From NCBI RefSeq assembly GCF_001625215.2, contig NC_030384.2, positions 41,636,390 to 41,700,389 of the forward strand: a stretch of DNA of 64,000 nt, in the 5' to 3' direction. The notes below the pieces were generated by a model that saw nothing but the letters and a program-made list of their open reading frames with translations, was not told the DNA's origin and did not search any database. Shown piece by piece: positions 37,128 through 49,766 of this stretch (positions are counted from its first letter, which is position 1; every line of letters starts with the position of its first letter). Made by a program: the position numbers and the translations under genes. This DNA comes from Daucus carota subsp. sativus (lineage: Eukaryota > Streptophyta > Magnoliopsida > Apiales > Apiaceae).

Positions 37128-37857
37128 ATGGAGACGCAACCTTCCAAGCTAGTATTATGGCAATATTGTGGAGAAACAGTGGGGGCAACAAATGCAAACA
37201 GGAGTAATTACTTTCCAGGAAATAGTAGCATTGTGGCACAATTCAACTCGAGTGAGAGGCCGAGCTCTGAGACTATGCAGTTATCTATATTTCCAAAATC
37301 CAGTTGGAACAGGCCTTGTATAATGCCAATTGTATCCACTCCCAATGTAGATGAAGGTAGTTTCAAGGCTAATGTTATCTTAATGGGAACAGCTAAAAGA
37401 GCTGGAACTGGACCATCTGTTGGAGCTGTGGACATTGGTGCTAGCAAGACTGCCTACTATTTTCGAGTTGCGCTACCTGGAGTGAAGAAAGATCCTGGTA
37501 ATTTTTTCCCGTTTATTTTAAACAATCTGTTACATCAATTTTTTTTTTTTTAAATAAGTTTCTACATGATGAATTGATGATAATCCGGGTTCTAGTAAGA
37601 AACTTTGCCAGAACATTAATGCTGGATTGAATAGAAACAGTCCTAAACAGAATTCGTTCGCAATGCTATATCTTATCTTACCAAAGAAGACAATGATTTA
37701 CAAGAAGGAAGAAAGTGGCTCCGGTCTTTGTCCTTCTAATCGTGTTTCCGATGGCACAACACAATTGCATTGTGTGGATATTTTTTGATTTGGTTATGTA
37801 TTATATCATTGACATACATGCTCCTCTTTTCTTCTTCTTCTTCTTTTTTTTTTTTTT

Positions 37858-37899
<42 letters not shown>

Positions 37900-38582
37900 C
37901 TTCATACATGATCAAGGTAATCGTTATATACTTTAGTAAGAACCTTATGTGTGTGTCTGATTCTGAGCTTGTTATTTTTTAGCGGAACAAGAAACATGGA
38001 CTGTGAAGTTGCATCCTACCTTTAGGTTTATGGAATATGATCTATTTTCTCCTCAGAAGCCAAAAGTAGTATACTATTCAGTTAAAACCATGTTTGATTG
38101 TCCAAAGGAATGCCTGAGAATGAGATATTATTTTTTCTATTATCATATCTGTTTCCTGCATTGAGAATATTCAACATGAATTATTGTGTTACCACTCACT
38201 GCAGTATTTTGCTCAATCAGACTTGTACTTGTCATATTTGCATCAGAGTATAGCTCTTACCTAAATCCTTCTCTCTGTAACTGACATCATATGTTTCACT
38301 TAAAAAGTAGCATGTTCTTCATGACTCTACAAACTGATGATAGGTCAGTTTAGCTGTGAGATTGAACGTGATGGGAAGGTCCATGTTCAAGGTGTGACAA
38401 CAACTGGTGAAAATTTGGTTTCAAGGCATGCCCGAGTCTTTGAGATGAAAGTACAGCAACAGTGTCCACCTGGTCCATTCACACTTTCTTTTAGGCTACC
38501 TGGACCTGTCGATCCAAGGCAGTTTTTCCCAAACTTCAGATCTGATGGCATTCTTGAAGCTGTCATTGTTAAATACGAGTAA
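37128..38582 (+). CDS. Alpha-crystallin-domain protein, IDM2/IDM3-like
   Basis: Two exons, 37128-37497 and 38344-38582, give 202 residues. The C-terminal half is an alpha-crystallin-type fold: [36 protein letters not shown], then a PPGPFTLSFRLPGPVDPRQF hairpin ending in GILEAVIVKYE. This is the pattern of the plant IDM2/IDM3 group. In Arabidopsis these proteins join a histone acetyltransferase complex that guides ROS1-dependent DNA demethylation and prevents silencing. The N-terminal 105 residues are less conserved (QLSIFPKSSWNRPCIMPIVSTP). The ATG follows an in-frame TGA seven bases upstream, which supports the start unless an upstream exon is spliced in. The single 846-base intron contains a T24-G31 tract. 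IDM2 and IDM3 cannot be separated by eye, so I give no symbol. Confidence 0.82.
37844..37898 (+). repeat. T24-G31 homopolymer block in the intron
   Basis: A (TTC)n run leads into 24 T (37844-37867) followed at once by 31 G (37868-37898), in the sense orientation of the IDM-like gene's intron. A tract this long can form G-quadruplexes and is prone to slippage. Confidence 0.95.
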
Positions 38583-39142
38583 TATCTAATAATCAACACA
38601 TAATTAAGATTCTGAACTTGTAGTTGCTGCATCATTCGGTATATATCTGTCTAGGACTTGGAATTTCCGTGCGTTGTTCCATCTTACATTTGCATATTAA
38701 AACTTTGTATTGAGCCACTGAAACATCTTAATCATCTGGTCTTGTGTTGAGTTTCTGATGCTGCGTGTTGTTTCTTCATGTTTAAGATATTCTGGTACTG
38801 TATAGCTAAAATACTCCCTTTTTCACGCTAGAAGCCTTATTATAATGATAAGTTTTAATTTGTCTGCGAGATGCTGTGTAGAATGAAAAGTTCTCACTGA
38901 ATTTGATTGATGCGAATACTAAAAACCAAATTTTGGCATTTGTACAGGAAATTAGTTGCAGTGTTTAATAATACTTGAACATCTTCAGTCTTGGCTTTAC
39001 TTTCTTGTCACCCCTCAGTGAAATGTGAAATTTATTAAATATTCATCTTTTTGAGAAGAAGAATCGAAACAGCGGTTGATTCAAAGAAAACCAGTGAGCA
39101 AAGTGAACATCAAACAAGCAGCATGGATGGATGGTGAATAAT

Positions 39143-40686
<1,544 letters not shown>

Positions 40687-40752
40687 ATCTATGAGAGAGT
40701 GTTGATAGAAATGGAATGAAGAAGGTGATGAAATGAAGCCAAGGGCATGGAG

Positions 40753-40762
40753 TTTATATATA
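40753..40762 (-). promoter_or_regulatory. TATA box of the XCP-like gene
   Basis: TATATATAAA on the minus strand ends about 67 bases before the start codon, implying a leader of roughly 35-40 bases. Confidence 0.6.
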
Positions 40763-41029
40763 AGCTTTAGTGGCATGGTGCTAGTAGCAAATACAAATAC
40801 ATGGAAGATTAGTGTTGCTTTTAAGGAAAGGTGTTGAATAAATATCGTAGAGAATGAAAGAAGCAAGACTTTAAGATTGGTTCTGGTTTTGGAAAAAAAC
40901 TTAGGATCGAAGCATGTAACATGTCTTTTCAGGTTAATGATCAATGGCAGTAGTCCAGTAACATAGACTAAATAATTAATCCCCGCCCCTTTGTTGCTTT
41001 ACGATTTTTTCCCTTGCTTGGCACGGATT

Positions 41030-41165
41030 TTAAGATATGTATAATATAGTTTTATAATTTATTTATAGATAAATTGTTTTTAAATATATAAATTTTGTTT
41101 AGAAAAATTAAAATAATTTATAAAATTATATTTTATAAAAATTTCAAAATACATGCTAGAGTTCC
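41030..41165. mobile_element. Stowaway-like interior remnant
   Basis: ATAATTTATAAAATTATATTTTATAAAAATTTCAAAATACATG matches the interior of the Stowaway family also seen near 17.0, 45.0, 57.6 and 60.8 kb. The CTCCCTCCGT termini are missing. Confidence 0.35.
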
Positions 41166-41560
41166 GATCCAAAACCAAACAAGCCAGGGGACGGAAGCAC
41201 TGTGAGAAAGTTGTCTAGAGGAACGCAGGTAGAAAGAGGAGGATAGCTGTGAAGAAGCCCAACCTGAGGGTTTAGATGGGCTAGGCCTGTCAAAGGTAGA
41301 ATGAACATGTTCTTAGGAGTATCTAGATGAAGCCATGGAGATAGTAGCTAGCTAGGCCCAGAAATCATTAGGGCATGCCTTCACTTTAGTCAGTTATACT
41401 AGGTTGACATAAATACTGAGGCCTGAGGGTGAGTAATATTTTCAGCTTCTGGGATCACCTTCTTGTCCAATACTTGTCTTCTACTATTAGATAACAAAAG
41501 CAAACCAGATAAACCAAGTGGTGGATGTAATAAAGATATTTATAACAGAAAAGATATATA

Positions 41561-42173
41561 TCCTATACTATAATAAGCCAACATGGGTATAATTTGTAGT
41601 CCAAGATTTTAGTTATGTTTTTTTGGTTTGGTACTCTCCTTTTGGTACTACAAGTTTACAAATGTGGAGTCTATTAGTATTATATTGTTAAACAGTTTCA
41701 AATACTAAAAACACTCACAACAATTCATTATCATATAATATTTCATTAAAAAAATTATAATAATGATATAAATATACAATTTTGAATATCTTCTTTTAAC
41801 AAAAACCTTCATATAACTCTTTTTAACTTTAACGTGTTCTATTTCAATATAAACACGAACCATTACATAACATTTTCTAACTCTAATCTTAAAAGTTATT
41901 ATTGTCAAAAAAAACCAAAATTACAAAATTAAGTTGAAATTCGATTGATTAAATTACTGAATCTTTCAAAGACATTACACGATCGGCTGTATTTATTAGA
42001 GTTTGTCCATTTTTAAATAATCGGGAGAAAATATAGTCAATTGAATAATATAATTTAATTAAAATTCAATCCATTAATATTAAAATACTAATAAAATGAT
42101 ATTAAAAATTAAATTTTAAATAATAAATTACGAACTATATATCCGCCCGTGCGAAGCACGGGTTAAAGGCTAG
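41561..42173 (+). mobile_element. Non-autonomous Helitron, copy B
   Basis: It starts TCCTATACTATAATAAGCC after an A. It ends in a hairpin (CCCGTGC-GAA-GCACGGG at about 42147-42163) followed by TTAAAGGCTAG before a T. These are the 5' TC, 3' hairpin and CTAG hallmarks of Helitrons. It is 613 bp, has no protein frame, and is closely similar to the copy at 9799-10474. Confidence 0.88.
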
Positions 42174-42299
42174 TAATAAAATAAAAATGATAGATAAACT
42201 CCACCACCCTTTATTATTAAAATTTATTTATATTACAGAATTTGCAAGATTGACAAATATAAAAAGTCATCTGAAATGCAAAAGACAAAGAGCCCAGTT

Positions 42300-42660
42300 T
42301 GAAGTTGGTTTAGAGAGGTGAGGACAGGGGCATGTGAAATGGTCCCGCAGTGAAAAAGACAGAGTCGAGTCTCCTGAAAAGATGGAGGAAAGACATGCAG
42401 CAAACACTTAACGTCCCCTCTCTCTCTCTCTTTTTTCAATTCAATCTATCAGCTCCCTTGCCCTCTCTCTCTCTCTCATTTATTTCTCGCCCGCCCCCTC
42501 CCCCGACCGCATCCTACTCCTTGCCTTACTGCCTCTCCACTTATCTAGAAACTGCCATTTACATCTTACGATTTTTTTTTCAAGGTGAATCTTACTCCGC
42601 AAAGAACGGTGTATCCACAGCAACATTGGGATCTCATACGGGATATTAAAGAATATCCCA
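42300..42660 (+). other. CT-rich, leader-like stretch without a recognised gene
   Basis: Two (TC)n blocks (about 42418-42430 and 42462-42477) and a C-rich patch (CCCGCCCCCTCCCCCGACCGC) resemble a plant promoter or 5' leader. The 99-codon frame crossing it is low-complexity and matches nothing I know. It could be the orphaned start of a gene displaced by the repeats around it. Confidence 0.35.
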
Positions 42661-42682
42661 ATATTCTTTTGATATATAATAA

Positions 42683-42875
42683 CGGTTTGTCTAGTGTGTG
42701 CCCATGGGCACATGCTAAGCGCGGAAATTTTTGTATTTGAGAGATTTTGATTGGTGTGGTTGGTATATTTGCAGGGGGGTCCACCATTATCAAGAGAGAG
42801 GAGCCAATCAAAATGATCTAAGCACAAAATTTTCCGTGCTTAGCATGTGCACATGGGCACACCATAGAAAAACCG
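42683..42875. mobile_element. Mutator-like (MULE) MITE with perfect 9-bp target duplication
   Basis: A 193-bp element. The left end starts CGGTTTGTCTAGTGTGTGCC. The right end, inverted, starts CGGTTTTTCTATGGTGTGCC, and the match continues through CATG.GCACATGCTAAGC, about 38 bases of TIR. ATATAATAA flanks both sides (42674-42682 and 42876-42884). Nine-base duplications with long TIRs define Mutator-type elements. There is no transposase. The intact duplication suggests a fairly recent insertion. Confidence 0.9.
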
Positions 42876-43689
42876 ATATAATAATTAATTCGATTATTTA
42901 ACTAGAATTATAATATATTATTATTAAATTAAAAATCTGTTAGTAAGAAAATTATTTAGACAATGTGAGAACAGTTATGAAAAAAAACAGAAACTCAATT
43001 TTATTATTAAAAGTAAAATGAGGAATGAAAATAAGACGATGATCCTATTTTTTTGAGAAATAGAAAACATCTTATAGTTAAAGATGATCTTCGAGGATGC
43101 TCTAAGGGTCATTTGTTAAATCTGGATAAAAATTTTTGAATGATAACTAATCCGAACCGAAGCGATTATGTTGTTTGTTAATTTTTTTTTTGAAAAGTTC
43201 TGAATACAATTCTATATAAATTTTCAAAATTTAAGGTATTCATTTTACGGTGTTTCGCTTCATTAATTTTTTTCATTCATGATTATCGACCATTATTATG
43301 GTAAGGAACCATTTCATCTAAAACTTTAAGATGTTAGAGGAGGCATCTTTATGGATTTTATACTTTAACAAGTATATGCTTACTAGAATTTTATAAATAA
43401 AGGATATAAATTGTGATGGCAATTTTTTTTCCTTCAATTTAGATTTTCAATAAACAAAAATTTTGTGTTACTAGTATTAAAAAAAATATTAGAAGAAGGT
43501 CAGGCATATTCAAGACCGTGTCATCTACTATCTGCACGAAGGCTTAACATGAGGAAATGTATCATCCGTTGAGTTTTGAATGGTTCACTCGTTTATAAAA
43601 GAAAACCCCAAGTCTAATAAACAAACTATCATTTCCACAATATTTTATCGTTTCTCAGTCGCAGTAATAAATAATAATACACAAAATAC

Positions 43690-43945
43690 CCAATCAAGAT
43701 AGGAAAAAACCTAACCGACCTTGTGTGATCCGACGGTGTGCTATCAAGAAATGAGCAAAACGGATTTGATCCGGAAGTTAGTTGGGCCTACTGCAGGCAG
43801 TAGATGGACTATGAGAAAAGGAGGCAGTGGAGGGCCCACACCACTTGCGGAGTCGGAGATAGACGGGAGCCCGAAGCGTAGAAGGCCCGTGTTGAGTCCC
43901 TGTCGAATCACACAGCCCCACCCACAGTCCCACACTTTCTAGTTT
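43690..43945 (+). other. GC-richer stretch with a 70-codon frame of unknown meaning
   Basis: This patch is clearly richer in G and C than its flanks and holds an open frame from 43721 to 43942 (GSGGPTPLAESEIDGSPKRRR). I recognise no family. It could be a leader, a decayed gene fragment or a small unknown gene. I do not assign a function. Confidence 0.25.
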
Positions 43946-44086
43946 CTACTCGTCAACAACATACAGTACATAATACATCGCCACCGTCTTTATTTATTAC
44001 AATCTCATTTATTGCTTAACCAACTCATTCTTCCACCTTCCCCATTCCCATTTTCCCCTCTATTTTCACTTCACTCTTGTTCTTTT

Positions 44087-44252
44087 TAGGGGTGAGCAGG
44101 GAAAACCGAAACCCTAAAAAAAACCGAAAAACCACACCGAAAAAAATCAAACCGCAAATAAAACCGAAAATAACCGAGATAAAAAACCGAAATTAGTGGT
44201 GCGGTTTTATTTTCGGTTTTATACTAAAACCGCACCGAAATTAACCGAACCG

Positions 44253-44290
<38 letters not shown>

Positions 44291-44954
44291 TAATAAATCA
44301 TTTTAGTCATTTTAAAATTTCACATCTAATTTTATATGGAGGTTCTTCTTCGTACTTGCATACTTGATGAGTCACTTAAATAACCGGGCACCCAAATATT
44401 TGGAGGAGCGCTTGATCGAAAACTAGGGCTATTGTGATTTGCCACAAAGTAGAAATATTTCTGCTGTTAATCTGCTGATCAAATTTTATTATGAAACTTA
44501 TTCTACATCTTTTTATTTATGTACTTTTTGAACATTTTTTATTTGAATTTCATGATTAGTTGATTTTGGGTAATTTTATTGACTTGACATCATCTAATTT
44601 CTTGTCAAAATATGTATGTTTTAGTTTTTATTGTGTATTAAGGTTTTTTTAGATGAAAGTATGTAATGTTTCCTATATCCTTATATAGAAACAATAGTAA
44701 ATAGTAACCGAACATATTGTACATGTTCATGAAAATTTTATATTTTTTTTAAAAAATTCATTATGCACAAGAGTAGCAAATAATAGTGGAAAAACCGAAA
44801 AAAAACGCAACCGACTAATGGTTAACCGCAACCGAAAAACCGTTTTAATTGGTGCGGTTACGGTTAATGATGATTAACCGAACCGAACCGCATTCATCGG
44901 TTTGGTAACGGTTAATGTCCGGAACCGCACCAAACCGCACCATGCACACCCCTA
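44087..44954. mobile_element. Non-autonomous hAT element with AACCG-rich ends
   Basis: Terminal TAGGGGTG and CACCCCTA are perfect inverted repeats. They are flanked by GTTCTTTT (44079-44086) and GTTCTTTC (44955-44962), an eight-base target duplication with one mismatch, as in hAT transposons. Both subterminal regions are packed with AACCGAA/TTCGGTT words, about 10-15 per side, the likely transposase binding sites. An (AT)n tract sits at about 44256-44284. The 868-bp body has no transposase frame. Confidence 0.88.
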
Positions 44955-45464
44955 GTTCTTTCCATGTCAATTCCAGCTCTCTACTGTTTTTCGAGAGAGT
45001 TTATTTTAAAATTTTATAAAATATAGTTTTTTAAATTTATTTTCTCTTAATTAAACTTTTACTCAGAAACAAAATAATTTAGAAATAGATTAATGACCTG
45101 TACTTTTATGTTGGTAATCGGCATCAAAATAACATGTCTTATAGTTTTTAAACTACAAAATTTTAAAAATTAAAAAATTGAAGAAACGGTTTTTCAGTAA
45201 TAAAATAACGTGTATTAATGTATTTCGTCGTTTGCCTATTTTCTAACTAAAAATTATAAAATTAAATAAAATGATTTTTTTAATTATAAGGATAAACATG
45301 TATTAATGTAGACCATCGTCCGTCTATTTTCTACTTAATGTTGTATGTCGACTTGTCAAATATTTATAATAGTATTTTGGGAAAATAAAATTTTTTTTTG
45401 AGACAAGAGTGACAAAGAACAGCTAATATTATCAAGAAACCATTTTTTACCTGAAAAAGAAAAA

Positions 45465-47866
45465 TGAAACAACCCAGGTCAAATCCCGAGCCTTTTTCGA
45501 AAATCGGGTCAAGTCCCGAAATCCGAATCCGAAAATAAGTCTAAATATACTGGCCCAACTGCAACAACTTGGGTAATCCACAAGCCCACCACAGGCCCCC
45601 AAAAGATCATGATTTGTTGGTGCAATTAGTAGTACTACTTATGCTTATAAACTGAACTAAAGTCTCCACACGACTCGATGTGGGACTGGGGTGTTACAAA
45701 CTCCCCCACTTAAATGAATAATAATAGAATAGTAATGATTAAGAGTGGGGAATTTTCAGTCATGTGTCTTGTTTTTAAATGAATTTTAGAGAGTAGATTT
45801 TGGGGGGATTTGGAATTTGGGGACCAAATTCTTTTTAAGGAGGGTAGAATATGATATCCCGTAATTTTTAGAATAACATTAATAGATTAGTATTAATAAA
45901 AAGGGGATTAAAATTGGATTATAATTAGGATTTAAAATTGAATTAAGATAATAGAATTAGAATATGAATCAGACTTGTATTCGGATAACGGATAGGTTTA
46001 GGATTAGGGTTTCAAGACTCTATATATTGATTTTGTTCTCTCATTCTTTTATATACACTTTTGAGAGTCACCCAACCTTCTCTTCGTTTTTATTACAAAA
46101 ATTCGCTGGGCTTTATCCTCACAAATCAACTGTCTTGTAAAATTCGTAGTAAATTCAATTCTTATTGGAATTCGATGATTCTTGATGTTTCGGAAAGCTC
46201 TTTTAATTGTCTACAACTTTCGTTCATAATGTTTTCTCAGATTCGTTTTCGAACTGTTCTCAAAATCCCAAAACATATTCAGGTCATGTTTTCGCTCTGA
46301 ATCTGATCAGCAGACGTTTTGTTTAATTCCCGATTCGTTATAACTCCGATTTTGATGAGCCATACCTTTTCAGAAAGGTCTTTTCGTTCTCTACGACTTT
46401 CGTGTTTTGAGTTTTTCCATAAAACATCGTTTAGAGGGTCAAAACAGTAGATTATTGATCTGGGCAGATTGGAACAATGGAGATATTTGGAGTTTAAGTT
46501 AAAGTCGGGGTTCGGGAGTTTAGTTGGTCCCTTGCGAGGTTCGTTAGTCTTTGAGTTTGCTATTTTCGAGGTACGGATTTCGTATTTTTTTATTCCGCTC
46601 TAATTCTATTAGTGTTCGGTAAATTTGATTACTCTGTTTTAATCCTTTCTGTTCGGTGTGTTTGTACGGATTTCGTTCTCTTTTATTCAGCACTACTTCT
46701 ATTAGTGTTAGGTAAATTTGATTACTCTGTTTTGATCCTTTCTGTTCGGTGTGTTTGTACGGATTCGTCCCTGTTTAATTCAGCAGTATTCATGTTACAA
46801 CTTGTTATATTCGTTTTATCTTCACTCTGTTCCGCGAATATTTATTTGACTGATTTGATTTCTGAAAATTATCTCACAATCTATTTCAAAATCGTTTTTT
46901 TTTTCAGTTGTATTCCAAACTATAAAAGAATCTGTTTTACTTCTGTTCGAATTTTACTCGGCTATTCCTCATGGAAATAAACTATTTTTGATTCGTACGG
47001 ATTTTGTCCTTTTTATTCATAGCTATTCGTGCTAAACTGTTTTGGACTCTTTTCATGACTTCCAAAAATTATTTTAAAATCGGTTTTGAGATATTCAAAT
47101 ATTTGTCCTCCGATTTTCAGAGATTATACAAATTATGATTTGTTCGGCTTATTTGAAATATCTGTACCGTATGATTTTAAAATTGTGAACACTATTTTAT
47201 TTATGTGAACCCTTAGAGATATAAGGTATACCGAGTTTCCCAGCTGTGGGGGTACTACAGCCATGTCTTTGCGGCACCATTGACATGACACTTCCGTGGC
47301 AGTGTGATTGGTCACGGCGTATCCTTCTGTTAGCTCTTGGGAGGAGCTTTGGCCATTTTGATTATATGTTCAGGATACGTGGATGCATCTAGTTCAGTTT
47401 TGATATGATTTGTGATTTGACGGTGACGTTGTATATGCCGTACACGTTATCCGATTTGTTGCACACATTAGGTACCCTATGATGTGTGTATTTGTATATG
47501 TTCTGATCTCGGTATGAAATATCCTAACCTTCGTTGCATCAGCCTATTTATTTTAAAAATTATTGTTTTATACGATGGTAAAAATATTTTTAAATGTTTC
47601 TTGTTTTGTAAATGCTTCCAATCCGTACTGGGCATTTGGCTCATGCCGTATTCTTCTTCTGGCAGGTTCTTAGGGGGATCCGGGACTGTGTGATGGAGAG
47701 CTACCCTCAGTTACAGTGACTAAGACTTATGGACCATTAGTGTTGTTAAGATAGTTTTATTGTTTAGTGATTCTATTTATTCATGTTTATCGGATATTAG
47801 TGCTCTGTTTGTAGATTTTGGATTTGTGGGTAACCTCTCGTCTTGTTTTAAGATGGGGGTGTTACA
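45465..47866. mobile_element. LTR-retrotransposon remnants (Ty3/gypsy-like), composite
   Basis: The larger part, 45852-47866 (about 2.0 kb), runs from TGATATCCCG to GGGGGTGTTACA and looks like one long LTR of a Ty3/gypsy-like family. It contains a direct repeat of about 97 bases near 46590-46760. The preceding 45465-45701 runs from TGAAACAACCC to GGGGTGTTACA and looks like part of a second LTR-type terminus. No gag or pol coding sequence lies between or beside them. It is a fossil that has lost most of the element. A4G at the right and A5 at the left give at best a weak target duplication. Confidence 0.55.
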
Positions 47867-48295
47867 AAAAGCAAATACGAATCTCTTTCCATTCAATTAG
47901 TTTTTATGGCACTCTTTCTCTCGCTCTCGCTAGGAGAAAACTGTGTGTTCCAAATCTTTAACTTATAAACTCGTATGGGAAGTGCACTGTCCTGGGCTAT
48001 AAAGCAAAAGAAAAGTGAATTATATGACATGTACATTGATATACATGTCGAAAGCACACAAATAAACCCAAAATGTAATCATAGGTAAAGAAGACCCGTA
48101 CCATCTTTTGCTTTGGATTCTCTCAAACATAATGTTTGAGTGAAAATACTCAAAAATCACACACAAATTATCTCATGCATAACATATCGTATCAATCTCT
48201 TTCCTTTTCCCCTTTTTAACTAAATAAACTGCAGACATAAATGAATCCAACGTGAGACGAGTTTGAGTTACTAATAATTCGAGTTGGGTAAGTTA

Positions 48296-48557
48296 CTCCC
48301 TCCCTCCGTTTCTTTTTACTTCTCTCGTTTGATATGTCAGGACTGTTCATAACATGAGATAAATTATTAATTTACGTCTAATCTATAAGATTAAATATAT
48401 TCATGAGTGATCTTATTAGATTCGTATTACGAGTACTTTAATACAGTGAAGCTTTGACATTTAATACTAATACGAAACTAAAAATATTAACGATCAAAAG
48501 TGTATGTTGGCAAGTGTGACAAATGGAAATAGGAAAAGTATTATGGGACGGAGGGAG
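48296..48557. mobile_element. Stowaway MITE
   Basis: CTCCCTCCCTCCGT at the left and ACGGAGGGAG at the right are inverted, with TA on both sides. It is 262 bp. It lies 1.2 kb upstream of the NAC gene. Confidence 0.82.
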
Positions 48558-49766
48558 TACTTAAAATTCTTGCTCATTTGAAGGTAAAGATCGAGTAATG
48601 AATAGTATAAGGCTCATCACAAGTATGTATAATGCATTATATATATTTCATTCTTTTCAGAACTTGATTCGATTCACAACATAATTGAATCCTCCCAACC
48701 TCGCTTGTGTTTCTAACCAATTTACGTTTATTTCATTTGCCGACATAACATTCATGTGCTTGGAACTTAAATCCGTCGTGTTCAAAAACTTGAATCCGTT
48801 AGAAAGAAAAGCATGCTAATGTATTATTGTATCCCTGCATGGTCGTAAGGTGTGTGCCATCCAACATAAACAAACAACTAAAAGGTTTTAGTCGTGCGTC
48901 CAAACCTCAACTAAAAGTAAATAATTTGTTAAAAAAGGTCCACAAAGATCCGATCCATGGGTTCGTGAGGAACTAGAGGACTCAGGGCTGTGCTTCCCTG
49001 ATCACCACCCCCAAAGCTACTGTAGATTCCACTTTCTCACGCGTGTGCATACCATCATCCATCTCTAGCCTAGTCCTAGGAGCTAACCATGTTACACGGG
49101 AGTATCAACATTGATGTTGCATGCCCTAGCCAACCACACCAAAAGGAGCCATGGCTTTAAACCACATATGGCCTAATTCATGTGCACCAAACTCCAAATC
49201 AGTGCAATCTCTACTGATCAAATCCAACGTAATTCCTGTTAAAATGTGTGCTTATGACCTCACCCTACATTAATTAGTGTATATTTAGGGGCTACCTAAT
49301 ACACATAGCCTCTAGGCACCCCGTATTATAGATGGCTACATATACGCTGTTCCTCTTTGTTAAGTCCATCACAGATTCTGATCTCTGCTCATCATATGAA
49401 AGCAAAAGCCTGACTCTTCTTTCACATACACGCATAAATTTATTTACCACTCCAACTCCCCATCTCTTTTATTTTTTATTTTAATCCCCAAATTTTACTT
49501 AAATTAGGAGACTTTACAGGTGGCTTACTGTACCCCCTGCCAAGCCTTTATGACCCCAAATCTCTTCCTTATCTCCCCCCTCTTACACATATATTTCCTT
49601 CATTTTCGGTTTCAGTGCATCTTTCCAAAACCCTCTTTTTTCCATTTATTTATCTCTCTCCATGTTGTCATCTTTCATTTCACAATCACACCTACTTGCT
49701 TGAGTGCTTCTTGCTTCTACTCTGTACTTCATAACTGAAATCTCTTTGTTTTTTTTTTAAGAAAAG
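48558..49766 (+). other. Upstream region of the NAC gene
   Basis: No gene seen. The last 300 bases are pyrimidine-rich (CTCCCCATCTCTTTT, CTTCCTTATCTCCCCCC), typical of a leader. No single cis-element stands out enough to name. Confidence 0.4.

Noticed and set aside
37715-37982. Frames with poly-Phe and poly-Gly
   Set aside because: Artefact of translating the T24-G31 tract in an intron.
43721-43942. A new small gene
   Set aside because: No family, no supporting exon structure or leader close by. Kept only as an unexplained stretch.
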